A stretch of 20,581 nt of DNA from Pyrobaculum sp. (lineage in GTDB: Archaea > Thermoproteota > Thermoprotei > Thermoproteales > Thermoproteaceae), in contig WYEI01000286.1 in assembly GCA_009903905.1 (NCBI GenBank), positions 1 through 20,581 of the forward strand, read 5' to 3'. Position 1 is the first letter of the stretch. Every line of letters begins with the position of its first letter. The notes beneath the pieces were generated by a model that did not search any database, had not been told where the DNA came from, and saw only the letters and a program-made list of their open reading frames with translations. A program made the translations under genes and the position numbers. Shown here piece after piece: positions 7,119-13,861 of this stretch.

Positions 7119-7185
7119 TGTGGCGGATTTAGCTGAGAGGTGCTGTGTTGAACCCGGACTGAACGGGTGATGGACGATCCGCCTA
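7119..7185 (+). ncRNA. Candidate structured RNA of uncertain class
   Basis: GGCGGAT (7122-7128) pairs perfectly with ATCCGCC (7177-7183), enclosing 48 nt that contain a second perfect hairpin, ACCCG (7152-7156) with CGGGT (7164-7168) and a 7-nt loop. Inside, CTGA at 7159-7162 is followed after 4 nt by GTGATGG (7167-7173), the D'/C' arrangement of C/D sRNAs, but convincing outer C and D boxes are missing. The 5' part resembles a tRNA acceptor plus D arm, yet no T arm can be formed. On the opposite strand the stem is followed directly by ACA, as in H/ACA RNAs, but the upper stem does not fit. The plus strand is preferred because of the promoter at 7093-7102. Confidence 0.35.
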
Positions 7186-7530
7186 GATCTCCTCGATGGA
7201 GAACGCCCCCAGCATCTCAAGCACCTGGTCAAGCTTGGCGTTTACCTCCTTCAGAAGCGCAGCGGCCTCGTCTGACCGGCCCTTCTCCAGCCTTTCCAAC
7301 GCGGCCTTGAGATCCTTGACCATGTCGAGTAACGCGTCGAGCCGCTGGAAGCCGCGTATGATGCCGTCTACCTCCTCCCTGAGGTCGTCGATCTTCTTCA
7401 TGTTGAGATACGTGGCCAGGATTATTAGCTCCTGCACGTTGTCTATTCTTTTCTTCTTCTCGAACTTGGTCAAAACCTCCGTCGCCAACGCCCGGACAGC
7501 CCCCTCGATTTTCCTATTTACGTCCTCCAC
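7183..7530 (-). CDS. Small coiled-coil protein of unknown function
   Basis: This 115-residue protein is not recognised. It is acidic and basic throughout with regular heptads of Leu/Ile/Met from about residue 45 to 108 (e.g. LDALLDMVKDLKAALERLEK), so it is probably a long coiled coil or helical hairpin. There are no cysteines, signal peptide or DNA-binding motif. The N-terminal 40 residues form another amphipathic helix with a KKKR cluster. The only usable start is the GTG at 7530; a TATA-like box (7549-7558) on the minus strand is at about 23 nt. The start codon is embedded in a perfect inverted repeat (7528-7549) that also holds a plus-strand promoter, so expression may be controlled at that site. 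Confidence 0.75.
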   Translation of the reverse strand: MEDVNRKIEGAVRALATEVLTKFEKKKRIDNVQELIILATYLNMKKIDDLREEVDGIIRGFQRLDALLDMVKDLKAALERLEKGRSDEAAALLKEVNAKLDQVLEMLGAFSIEEI

Positions 7531-7549
7531 GGTAAGGTTTTATACCGTG
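7528..7549. promoter_or_regulatory. Inverted repeat over divergent starts, possible operator
   Basis: CACGGTA and TACCGTG form a perfect 7-bp inverted repeat with an 8-bp spacer. It covers the start codon of the minus-strand coiled-coil gene and contains the plus-strand TATA box gttttatac (7537-7545) proposed for the C/D sRNA. A dimeric regulator bound here would block both transcripts. Confidence 0.45.
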
Positions 7550-7558
7550 AATAAAAGT
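7549..7558 (-). promoter_or_regulatory. TATA-like box for the coiled-coil gene
   Basis: gaataaaagt (minus strand: acttttattc) is centred about 23 nt from the GTG at 7530, consistent with a leaderless mRNA. Confidence 0.4.
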
Positions 7559-7563
7559 CTATT

Positions 7564-7622
7564 GTTGGTGATGACGGGATCGATGGAGGGATGTGTGACG
7601 ACGGAAGAGACGACCTGACGCT
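7564..7622 (+). ncRNA. Candidate C/D box methylation-guide sRNA
   Basis: An exact box C GTGATGA (7568-7574) is followed 20 nt later by a near-exact C' GTGACGA (7595-7601, one mismatch) and, 13 nt after that, an exact box D CTGA (7615-7618). The 51-nt span and the spacing match archaeal C/D sRNAs, which guide fibrillarin to 2'-O-methylate rRNA or tRNA. The D' box is not clear. A TATA box at 7537-7545 puts the start near 7564, just before box C. The D guide (7602-7614) should pair with a target containing GTCGTCTCTTCC, with the U opposite A7610 methylated; I could not check a target. It lies between two protein genes and ends just before the promoter of the next one. Confidence 0.6.
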
Positions 7623-7629
7623 TAAATAC
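7620..7629 (+). promoter_or_regulatory. TATA box for the acylphosphatase-like gene
   Basis: gcttaaatac is centred about 25 nt before the ATG at 7649, fitting a leaderless mRNA. It begins two bases after the proposed box D of the upstream sRNA. Confidence 0.6.
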
Positions 7630-7648
7630 CATAAACGGGTCTACGCCT

Positions 7649-7924
7649 ATGAAACGGGTATATTTGACGGTGAAAGGCGACATCAATCTCCCGGGGGTCC
7701 CCCTTCTGAGGATCTTGAAGAGCGAGGCGGCTAAACACGGGGTCTGCGGCGAGGCCCGGCTCGTGGACAACACGCTATACGCCGTCTTGGAGGGCCCCGA
7801 CGAGTCTGTGGAGCGGCTTGTGAAGTTCATACCCATGGCGTCGCCTGCCGTTAAAATACGGGAGATCTCAGTAAGGGAGGACGAGTACCGAGGCGACTAT
7901 AAGGAGTTTAGAGTATCCGCCTAG
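7649..7924 (+). CDS. Acylphosphatase-like small protein, probably non-catalytic
   Basis: The 91-residue protein has the size and strand-helix pattern of the acylphosphatase ferredoxin-like fold: VYLTVKGDINLPGV (4-17), a helix RILKSEAAKHGVCGEAR (21-37), VDNTLYAVLEGPDESVERLVKFI (39-61), then a last strand KIREISVRE. In true acylphosphatases the first loop is GxVQGVGFR with a catalytic arginine, and an asparagine follows GWVRN. Here the loop is GDINLPGVPLLR, so the catalytic arginine is not clearly present, and only N41 might stand in for the asparagine. It may be a binding version of the fold. The ATG fits TATA spacing. It overlaps the convergent HDAC-like gene by 17 bp. Confidence 0.6.
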   Translation: MKRVYLTVKGDINLPGVPLLRILKSEAAKHGVCGEARLVDNTLYAVLEGPDESVERLVKFIPMASPAVKIREISVREDEYRGDYKEFRVSA

Positions 7925-8714
7925 CGCGCCTAAGTAGAAGCTCCACCTCCCTCCGCACCGCCTCGCTCTCTCTATACGGCTCCGCAGCCGGCGCCTCCCC
8001 GCCCGCGACCCCCGCTATGAGGCTGGCCAGAGCCCTCTTGAAAACACCCGGAGTGGAGGGGCACTCCAGAGAGATGTAGAACTCCCGCCTCGCCAGCGAC
8101 CTGCCGAGGAGGTAGTAGAAACGCTCGGAGGCGAAGAAGTATCCCGTGGGGTCGTCTCGGTGTATGTCGAACCCTAGCTGGACGGCAAGAGGCCCCTCAG
8201 ACGTGCGGTCTATAAAAGACAAGACTCGTTCAAAACTCCGGTCCCCCGCGCCGGGAGGCAGAGGGAAGGCGACGGCCCCGTGTCCCCGCCTCGCCACTTG
8301 TCTGTGGGATGGCCCCTCGGCCCCGCCGTATACCACATACAGCGGGAACTTGTGCTCGAGGTGGAGCTCCCATGTGCCCAGCGGGAAGTGTCTATCTATA
8401 GACAAGACGGAGGCGCCTACCTTCTTCGCTATATAGACCGTTGCGTTGAACACCTGTCCGCCCCTCGGCGTGTGTAGACCAGCCATGGAGGTGCCTCCCA
8501 CATAAAACACGGTCCGCCGCTTGGACAAGGCGGCGTCGGCCACGGCGACAGCCCTCAACACGTCAGCCTCGCGCCTGGAGACGGCTTTTACAAAAATTTC
8601 GCTGTGGGCGAGACGCACGGCGTCCCAGCCCCCAGCCCCCTCCACGACCTCAGCGCCTGCCTCCCTCAAAGCCTCAGAGACCCAGTCAGACATGTTCTTG
8701 TGGACAAGTAACAC
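7908..8714 (-). CDS. Degenerate histone deacetylase-fold protein
   Basis: The 268-residue protein resembles the AcuC/AphA/HDAC amidohydrolase family: GGQVFNATVYIAKK (85-98) corresponds to the FNNVAIAA helix, VLSIDRH (103-109) to the DxH zinc site (D107, H109), PLPPGAGD (151-158) to the conserved PLPPGTGD, and GFDIHRDDPTG (181-191) to the GFDAHxxDPLG zinc site (D183). Active family members also need a His-His pair (PPGHH), here reduced to GLH81, and a tyrosine in GGYN, here ECPSTPG. It is also shorter than AcuC (about 370). So the zinc ligands survive but the catalytic acid-base residues are partly lost. The GTG at 8714 keeps the first strand of the fold; the ATG at 8693 is an alternative matching the TATA run at 8713-8720. 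Confidence 0.65.
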   Translation of the reverse strand: MLLVHKNMSDWVSEALREAGAEVVEGAGGWDAVRLAHSEIFVKAVSRREADVLRAVAVADAALSKRRTVFYVGGTSMAGLHTPRGGQVFNATVYIAKKVGASVLSIDRHFPLGTWELHLEHKFPLYVVYGGAEGPSHRQVARRGHGAVAFPLPPGAGDRSFERVLSFIDRTSEGPLAVQLGFDIHRDDPTGYFFASERFYYLLGRSLARREFYISLECPSTPGVFKRALASLIAGVAGGEAPAAEPYRESEAVRREVELLLRRARRIL

Positions 8715-8742
8715 ATATATACCGGAACTATCCCATTTATTA
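8713..8742. promoter_or_regulatory. Divergent promoter region, HDAC-like and prephenate dehydratase genes
   Basis: Two A/T boxes occur: catatata (8714-8720) and atttattaa (8735-8743). The first would give a plus-strand start near 8742, right at an ATG (8743), and a minus-strand start near the ATG at 8693. The second would give minus-strand initiation at the GTG 8714 and plus-strand initiation near 8762. Which pairing is real decides the start of both genes. Confidence 0.45.
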
Positions 8743-8840
8743 ATGCAGGGGTTTACGAACTGGAGGAACAGCTCTACGCGCTCTTAAGAGAGAGGGCTAG
8801 GTACAACGCGCCGCCGCTCATTGACGGCGTCCTCGCGCCG

Positions 8841-9644
8841 GTGATCGCCTCGGAGGTATCCCGACTGCACAAACCCGCCGTGGCCTACCTAGGCCCCGAA
8901 CGCTCCTTCACGTGGGAAGCCGCCGTGGCCATGTTCCCACACGGAGTCCACGTCCCTAGCAGGACCATCACGGATGTGTTTAAAGCCGTGGACCGGGGCA
9001 CGGCCGACTACGGAGTGGTGCCGTTTATCAACAGCCTTGAGGGGCCTGTTGGCGAGACGGTGGACGCCTTAGCTACACACGGCGTCGGGATAGCCTCCAT
9101 GGGCGAGCTGAGGGTGACTCTCTGCATCGCCAAGAGGGGGGTCCCCCGGGTCGTCTATACGCATCCACACGCCGCCGCCCAGGCGAAGAGGGCGCTCGCG
9201 GCCCTGGGCGCCGAGGTCGTCTACACGTCCTCCACCTCCGAGGCCGTGAAGGAGTTCGAGAAATGTCCCTCCGACTGTGCGGTGCTGGCGTCGCCCAGGG
9301 CGCTTGAGCGCTACGAAAAGACCTGCGGCGTGGAAGACGGGGAGAGCTACACGAGGTTCGCGGTGCTGTCGAGGAGGGGCGGCGCCGCGGGGGCAAGAGC
9401 CGCCTTGATATTCGCGGTGCCCAACGTCGCCGGCGCGCTCTACAAGGCGCTGGCCCCCCTGGCGGAGAGGGGGATAAACATGACTCTGATATACTCAAGA
9501 CCGACTAAGCTATCCCCCTGGGACTACTTCTTCCTGGTGGAGGTGGAGACGGGGCCGGGGCTGGAGCCCGCGCTGGAGGAGCTGAGGAGCCGCACCACCA
9601 TGCTTAAGGTCGTCGGCCGCTACAACGTCATTGCCCTCGGGTGA
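8841..9644 (+). CDS. pheA: Prephenate dehydratase with ACT regulatory domain
   Basis: The enzyme converts prephenate to phenylpyruvate in phenylalanine synthesis. From the GTG at 8841 it has 267 residues: catalytic domain with AYLGPERSFT (15-24), VVPFINSLEGPV (59-70) and the active-site motif TRF (171-173), then an ACT domain (about 186-265) with VPNVAGAL and SRPTK, the phenylalanine-binding region, so feedback inhibition is expected. The frame stays open upstream to 8712, and codons 8757-8840 encode a peptide including RARYNAPPLIDGVLAPVI that resembles the end of the chorismate mutase domain preceding the dehydratase in bacterial P-proteins. That part has no ATG, GTG or TTG. The true start is therefore uncertain. 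The 3' end overlaps hel308 by 17 bp. Confidence 0.92.
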   Translation: MIASEVSRLHKPAVAYLGPERSFTWEAAVAMFPHGVHVPSRTITDVFKAVDRGTADYGVVPFINSLEGPVGETVDALATHGVGIASMGELRVTLCIAKRGVPRVVYTHPHAAAQAKRALAALGAEVVYTSSTSEAVKEFEKCPSDCAVLASPRALERYEKTCGVEDGESYTRFAVLSRRGGAAGARAALIFAVPNVAGALYKALAPLAERGINMTLIYSRPTKLSPWDYFFLVEVETGPGLEPALEELRSRTTMLKVVGRYNVIALG

Positions 9645-11751
9645 CCAGTTGCCGCGCCTGCTCTATCACCGACTCGGCCAGCTTCTCGCCGAAGCCCGGC
9701 AGAGACGCGATCTCCCGCACCGACGCCCTCGCCACGTCTCTAAGGGTCCGGAAGCCGAAGTTATACAGAACCCTCGCCCTGACCCTCCCCACGCCCCTCA
9801 ACGCGGTGACTAGCTCCAGGAGCTCCTCCTTCACGCCGTGTACAACCCTCGCCGTGACCACCTCAAGCCCCCTCCCGTGCTCCCCGCGTCCCACGATCCC
9901 CGCCAGCTTCGCCGCCGCGTTGCCCAGCCACTCGAAGAGATCCACGTAAACCCGTAGATCGCCCGGCGCCACCTCAAACCGCTCAAATATCTCGTCCTCA
10001 TCCACCTCCTCTATCCACGCCTTCAGCATCGCCGCGGTCTTAACCACGTCTTCAAACTCCTCGTCTTCCTCCACGTCGAGGGCAGACAGCACCTCCTCGG
10101 CGAGGTGTTTATCCACCCTGCCCCGCCTCACCCTGGGGAAATCCGGCGCGGTCAGCACTATGTATAGATACGCCGCAGTCGCGCCCCGCCTCAGCGACTT
10201 AATAAGCGCTATGTACCTGGCGGCGGTCTCGGGGTCTAGATACAGCCTAGCCACCTGCCTACCCAGCTCGGTGGCGTATACGTAATCGCCGTCTCGCTCC
10301 AAGAAGCCCCACTCCACCAGCTGATCCACGGCGTCTTCCACCTTGGACCGGAGCAAGGCAGATTTAAGCCCGGTCCTCAGCTGGTGGAAGCCCAGGGTGT
10401 TGGAGAAGAAGTCCGCCAACTCGTCTATGGACTTGGCGTATCCCCCGCCCACTGCGCCCAGCGCATGCGCCCTCAGGCTGGGGCCGGACAGGATGTGCGA
10501 CTTCACGTTTTCCACCTGGCCCAGGACGTACCTCTCCATGAGGTACCCCACCTCGTTTCTGCCACGGGCGACGATCACCGCCTCGCCGAATGGGTCGAGC
10601 CCGGGCCTCCCCGCCCGCCCCGCCATCTGTTTATACTCAAGCACGGGGATCTCCTCCCTCCCCACCACCGGGTCGTAGCGCTCGTACTCCGCCACGACCA
10701 CGCGCCGCGCCGGGAGGTTCACGCCGGCGGCCAACGTGGTTGTGGACACCACGACTTTTATCACACCGCGCCTGAACCCCTCCTCCACAAGCCTCCTAAC
10801 CTCCAGCTCAAGCCCGGCGTTGTGGAAGGCGACGCCCCTCGCCACGAGCTCCGCCAGCCCCCTCCCTATGATCTTGCTAGACGACGCCCGCAACACCTCC
10901 TCCGCCAGCTCCCCCGCCTCCCCCACGTCGATGAGCCTCGCGGGATGTGCGGCCACAGCCTTGGCGATCGCCCCGGCGAGACGCACGGTGGAGGATCTGC
11001 TGCTGGTAAACACCAGCGCCTGCCCGCCGTCGGCCAGCGCGTCCACGGCGAGGGCCACCTCGGCGTCGCCGCCTGCCCTAACCGGCCGGCGCGTCCCGTC
11101 GGGGAAGTGGATACGTCCGCCGAAGTACACGCCCTCCCGCAGAGGCACGGGCCTCCAGCTAGACGCCACGAGCCTAGCCCCCATCCACTGCGCCACCTCG
11201 GCCGCGTTGCCCACGGTGGCGCTCAGCCCTATGAACTGGGCCCGGAGGCCCAGGTGCCTCACCTTGGCGATTATGGACTCGAGGACGGGCCCCCTCCTGG
11301 GGTCCCCCAGATAGTGGATCTCGTCCACCACGATCAGCCCAACAGACCCCAGCCAGCTCGGCCTATGTCTCAGCAGGCTGTCTAGCTTCTCGTAGGTCAC
11401 CACAACCACGTCGTATTCATGCAACCGCTTGTCGTCGGACTCGAAATCCCCCGTGGAGATGCCCACCTTCGCCAGCTTGCCGTAGTATGAGAAGTGGAGG
11501 AGCTTCTCGTGGGCGAGCGCCTTGAGGGGCACCGCGTACAGCGCCATCCTCCCCTCCAAAGCCGTCTTAACAGCCGCAGCCTCGGCCAGCAGAGACTTCC
11601 CAGACGCCGTGGCGGTGCAGAGAAGCACGCTCCTCCCGTCGAAGACGCCCGCCTTCACGGCCTCGGCCTGAGGCGGGAAGAGCCGCCTAACCCCCCTCTC
11701 CTTCAGCACCGCAACGAGCCTGGCGTCAAGAGGAAGCTCGGCTACATCCAC
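9628..11751 (-). CDS. hel308: Hel308 superfamily 2 DNA helicase
   Basis: This 707-residue protein has the full Hel308 (Hjm) layout: Q motif with Q28, Walker A TATASGKS (46-53), DEIH (143-146), SAT (177-179), the motif VI region QMAGRAGRPG, a winged-helix and ratchet region in the middle, and C-terminal helix-hairpin-helix segments (LRGVGRVRARVLYNFG and LPGFGEKLAESV). Hel308 unwinds DNA 3'-5' at stalled replication forks and helps with recombination and lagging-strand processing. Length is normal for the family. The GTG at 11751 is about 23 nt from a TATA box that overlaps the mcm stop region, so it can be transcribed separately from mcm although the two genes are only 27 bp apart. Confidence 0.95.
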   Translation of the reverse strand: MDVAELPLDARLVAVLKERGVRRLFPPQAEAVKAGVFDGRSVLLCTATASGKSLLAEAAAVKTALEGRMALYAVPLKALAHEKLLHFSYYGKLAKVGISTGDFESDDKRLHEYDVVVVTYEKLDSLLRHRPSWLGSVGLIVVDEIHYLGDPRRGPVLESIIAKVRHLGLRAQFIGLSATVGNAAEVAQWMGARLVASSWRPVPLREGVYFGGRIHFPDGTRRPVRAGGDAEVALAVDALADGGQALVFTSSRSSTVRLAGAIAKAVAAHPARLIDVGEAGELAEEVLRASSSKIIGRGLAELVARGVAFHNAGLELEVRRLVEEGFRRGVIKVVVSTTTLAAGVNLPARRVVVAEYERYDPVVGREEIPVLEYKQMAGRAGRPGLDPFGEAVIVARGRNEVGYLMERYVLGQVENVKSHILSGPSLRAHALGAVGGGYAKSIDELADFFSNTLGFHQLRTGLKSALLRSKVEDAVDQLVEWGFLERDGDYVYATELGRQVARLYLDPETAARYIALIKSLRRGATAAYLYIVLTAPDFPRVRRGRVDKHLAEEVLSALDVEEDEEFEDVVKTAAMLKAWIEEVDEDEIFERFEVAPGDLRVYVDLFEWLGNAAAKLAGIVGRGEHGRGLEVVTARVVHGVKEELLELVTALRGVGRVRARVLYNFGFRTLRDVARASVREIASLPGFGEKLAESVIEQARQLVTRGQ

Positions 11752-11770
11752 AGAGGCTGTTCAGGACCAG

Positions 11771-11779
11771 AATAAAAAC
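11771..11779 (-). promoter_or_regulatory. TATA box for hel308, also T-rich 3' end of mcm
   Basis: On the minus strand gtttttatt is centred about 23 nt before the hel308 GTG. It touches the mcm stop codon (11779-11781). The T5 run could terminate part of mcm transcription at the same place. Confidence 0.55.
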
Positions 11780-13821
11780 TACACAACCCGCTTTATGTAG
11801 CCCGGCCGCGGCATGTAGGCCTCGCCGTTGCGGACCAGGAGGTCCGCAATCCTCTGCACCTCTGCGCCAGGTATGCCGGCCCTCTCCGCCTCAGCCTTCA
11901 GAACCTCGATCTTCACGGGCCCCCTCTCCACCTCCTCAAGTCTCTTCAAAAGCTCCACCACCTTTATGTACGCCTCCCTCCTCGACGCGGGCACCCCCGT
12001 GATTATGGCGTCGATGTCTATGGCGCCGGACTCCACATCTATGCCGACGGACTTGAGGAAGGCTAGATACAGCCTGATGGCCCTCTCCGCGTCCTCCCCC
12101 GTGGCTATCGGGGAGAGCCTCATCTTGGCCTCCGCGACGGTGAGGCGTATAAGCGCCTCCAGCTGACGCGCCGTGATGGCGATGGCCGTGCCCGGCCCCT
12201 GGTACTTCCGGCGCATCTCCAGGTAGAACCTCCTGATCCTCTCCTTAGCCTCCTCGCTCAAGACCGGCCGTATATACCTCCTCGCGTACATTATATACTT
12301 GCGGAGAAACTCAGGCCTCAGCACGTCTCTGAAGGACTCCGGCACCTTGCCGGAGTGGAGGTCTAAGATGTGCCCAGCCACAGAGGAGTCGAAATCCTCC
12401 CTCGGCTCGTCCCTAATGACGAAGATGAGGTCGAAGCGGCTCAGCAGAGACACCGGCAGATCTATGTTCTCGGCCACGGTGCGGTTCGGCAGGTAGCGGC
12501 CGAAGGCGGGGTTGGCCGCGGCGAGCACCGCCGCCCTCGCGTTGAGGGTCGCCACGATGCCGGCTTTGCTTATAGAAACGGTGTTTTGCTCCATGGCCTC
12601 GTGAAGCGCCACCCGGTCCTTGGCGTCCATCTTGTCGATCTCGTCTATGACGGCGACGCCCTTATCCGCAAGCACCAACGCGCCGGCCTCCAGGTAGAAC
12701 TCCCCCGTCAGCTTATCCCTGACTACAGCCGCGGTGAGGCCCGCCGCCGACGAGCCCTTGCCCGTGGTGTAGACGGCCCTCGGCGCTATCTTCGCCACGA
12801 ACTTAAGCAACTGGGACTTCGCCGTGCCCGGGTCGCCTATCAGCAGAATGTTTATATCCCCCCTCACCCTGACGCCGTCGGGATACACCATCTCGTTGCC
12901 GCCGAAGAGGAGGCAGGCGATCGCCTCCTTGATCTCCTCGTAGCCGTAGATAGACGGGCCGATGGACCGCACGATGAGCTCCCTCACGTCGGGCCTCCGC
13001 GAGATCTCCAGGATCCTCTGCTCATCCTCCTTGGTGATCTCCTCCACAAACTCCTTGTTAGACGTCTCCACGTGCACCCCCTGCACGTAGGAGGTAACAA
13101 CGGGGGGCCTGCCCTTCCTGAGCTCGCTCAGCGTCAAATCCACGACGCCGGTAAGCGAAACTATGTCGCCGGGCTTCGCCGCGTCCACCAAGTCGTCGAG
13201 AAGAACCACCTCCACGCTCCTCGGAAGCTGGCCGGGCGGCAGATCTTCAGGCCTCTCCTGCACGATTACCTTCTGCCAGTCGATATACTGGCTCAGCTCA
13301 GTCACCAACGTGAAGCTCTTCGAAGCGCCGCACCGCGGACACTTCGCAGGAGGCTCCACGTGACGCTCCAGCTCCTGCATCAGCTCAATCTCGTAGCCAC
13401 ACTGCGTGCAACGGTAAAGCGCCTTATGCAGGAAGTGCTTAGGCGGGGTCTGCCTCGTGACTATCCCCTCAATCCTCACCAACCTGCTGATGTACTCAGA
13501 CCTAAGCTTCCTAAGCGGAACCACCAGAGGCGACCCCCGCACCCTGAAGTGAAACCGCCGAAGCGCCCGCGCCGTCTCCGGATCCTTCTCCTCCACAACC
13601 TCCTGCACCACCTTATCAGCCTCCGGCAGGATCAGCCTCGGCCTCTCCACGAAGAGGTCGGCCAACCCCTTATCAAACAAGAGAATATCGTGGAAATCCA
13701 CCTCCAGAGACCTCTTCCTCTGAATGATGATGTTGATCACCTCGTCAGAAACCTTCTCGTTACTCTGAATAAACTCCCGAACCTTATCCCTCACAAGATC
13801 AAGCTCCAACTCAACAGACAC
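11779..13821 (-). CDS. mcm: MCM replicative helicase
   Basis: Read from the GTG at 13821 the protein is 680 residues, normal for archaeal MCM, the hexameric 3'-5' helicase of the replication fork. The N-terminal domain has a four-cysteine zinc site (C138, C141, C161, C164) and an OB-fold region. The AAA+ core has Walker A GDPGTAKS (329-336), Walker B VIDEIDKM (391-398), sensor-1 N437 and the arginine finger SRF (461-463). A C-terminal winged helix follows. The frame is open 29 codons further upstream, but that stretch has low-complexity W/G/R content, overlaps the neighbouring gene's end, and lies upstream of the TATA box at 13841-13849; GTG 13821 is 24 nt from that box. Confidence 0.96.
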   Translation of the reverse strand: MSVELELDLVRDKVREFIQSNEKVSDEVINIIIQRKRSLEVDFHDILLFDKGLADLFVERPRLILPEADKVVQEVVEEKDPETARALRRFHFRVRGSPLVVPLRKLRSEYISRLVRIEGIVTRQTPPKHFLHKALYRCTQCGYEIELMQELERHVEPPAKCPRCGASKSFTLVTELSQYIDWQKVIVQERPEDLPPGQLPRSVEVVLLDDLVDAAKPGDIVSLTGVVDLTLSELRKGRPPVVTSYVQGVHVETSNKEFVEEITKEDEQRILEISRRPDVRELIVRSIGPSIYGYEEIKEAIACLLFGGNEMVYPDGVRVRGDINILLIGDPGTAKSQLLKFVAKIAPRAVYTTGKGSSAAGLTAAVVRDKLTGEFYLEAGALVLADKGVAVIDEIDKMDAKDRVALHEAMEQNTVSISKAGIVATLNARAAVLAAANPAFGRYLPNRTVAENIDLPVSLLSRFDLIFVIRDEPREDFDSSVAGHILDLHSGKVPESFRDVLRPEFLRKYIMYARRYIRPVLSEEAKERIRRFYLEMRRKYQGPGTAIAITARQLEALIRLTVAEAKMRLSPIATGEDAERAIRLYLAFLKSVGIDVESGAIDIDAIITGVPASRREAYIKVVELLKRLEEVERGPVKIEVLKAEAERAGIPGAEVQRIADLLVRNGEAYMPRPGYIKRVV

Positions 13822-13840
13822 GCCACAAACACCACCACCA

Positions 13841-13849
13841 CTTAAAAAC
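13841..13849 (-). promoter_or_regulatory. TATA box for mcm
   Basis: On the minus strand gtttttaag is centred about 24 nt before the GTG at 13821. It lies between the PaREP1 gene stop (13862) and mcm, showing that mcm has its own promoter and fixing its start. Confidence 0.6.
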
Positions 13850-13861
13850 GAAGAAAGAGTA

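Noticed and set aside
7122..7183. tRNA gene
   Set aside because: Acceptor-like stem and a D-arm-like segment are present, but there is no T arm, no proper anticodon loop with U33, and only 62 nt.
10384..11385. Long plus-strand open frame inside hel308
   Set aside because: Antisense shadow of a certain gene; its composition (H, P, R rich) follows from the GC-rich reverse frame.
12370..13845. 491-codon plus-strand open frame inside mcm
   Set aside because: Antisense shadow caused by high GC and codon bias; no family features, and mcm on the other strand is unambiguous.
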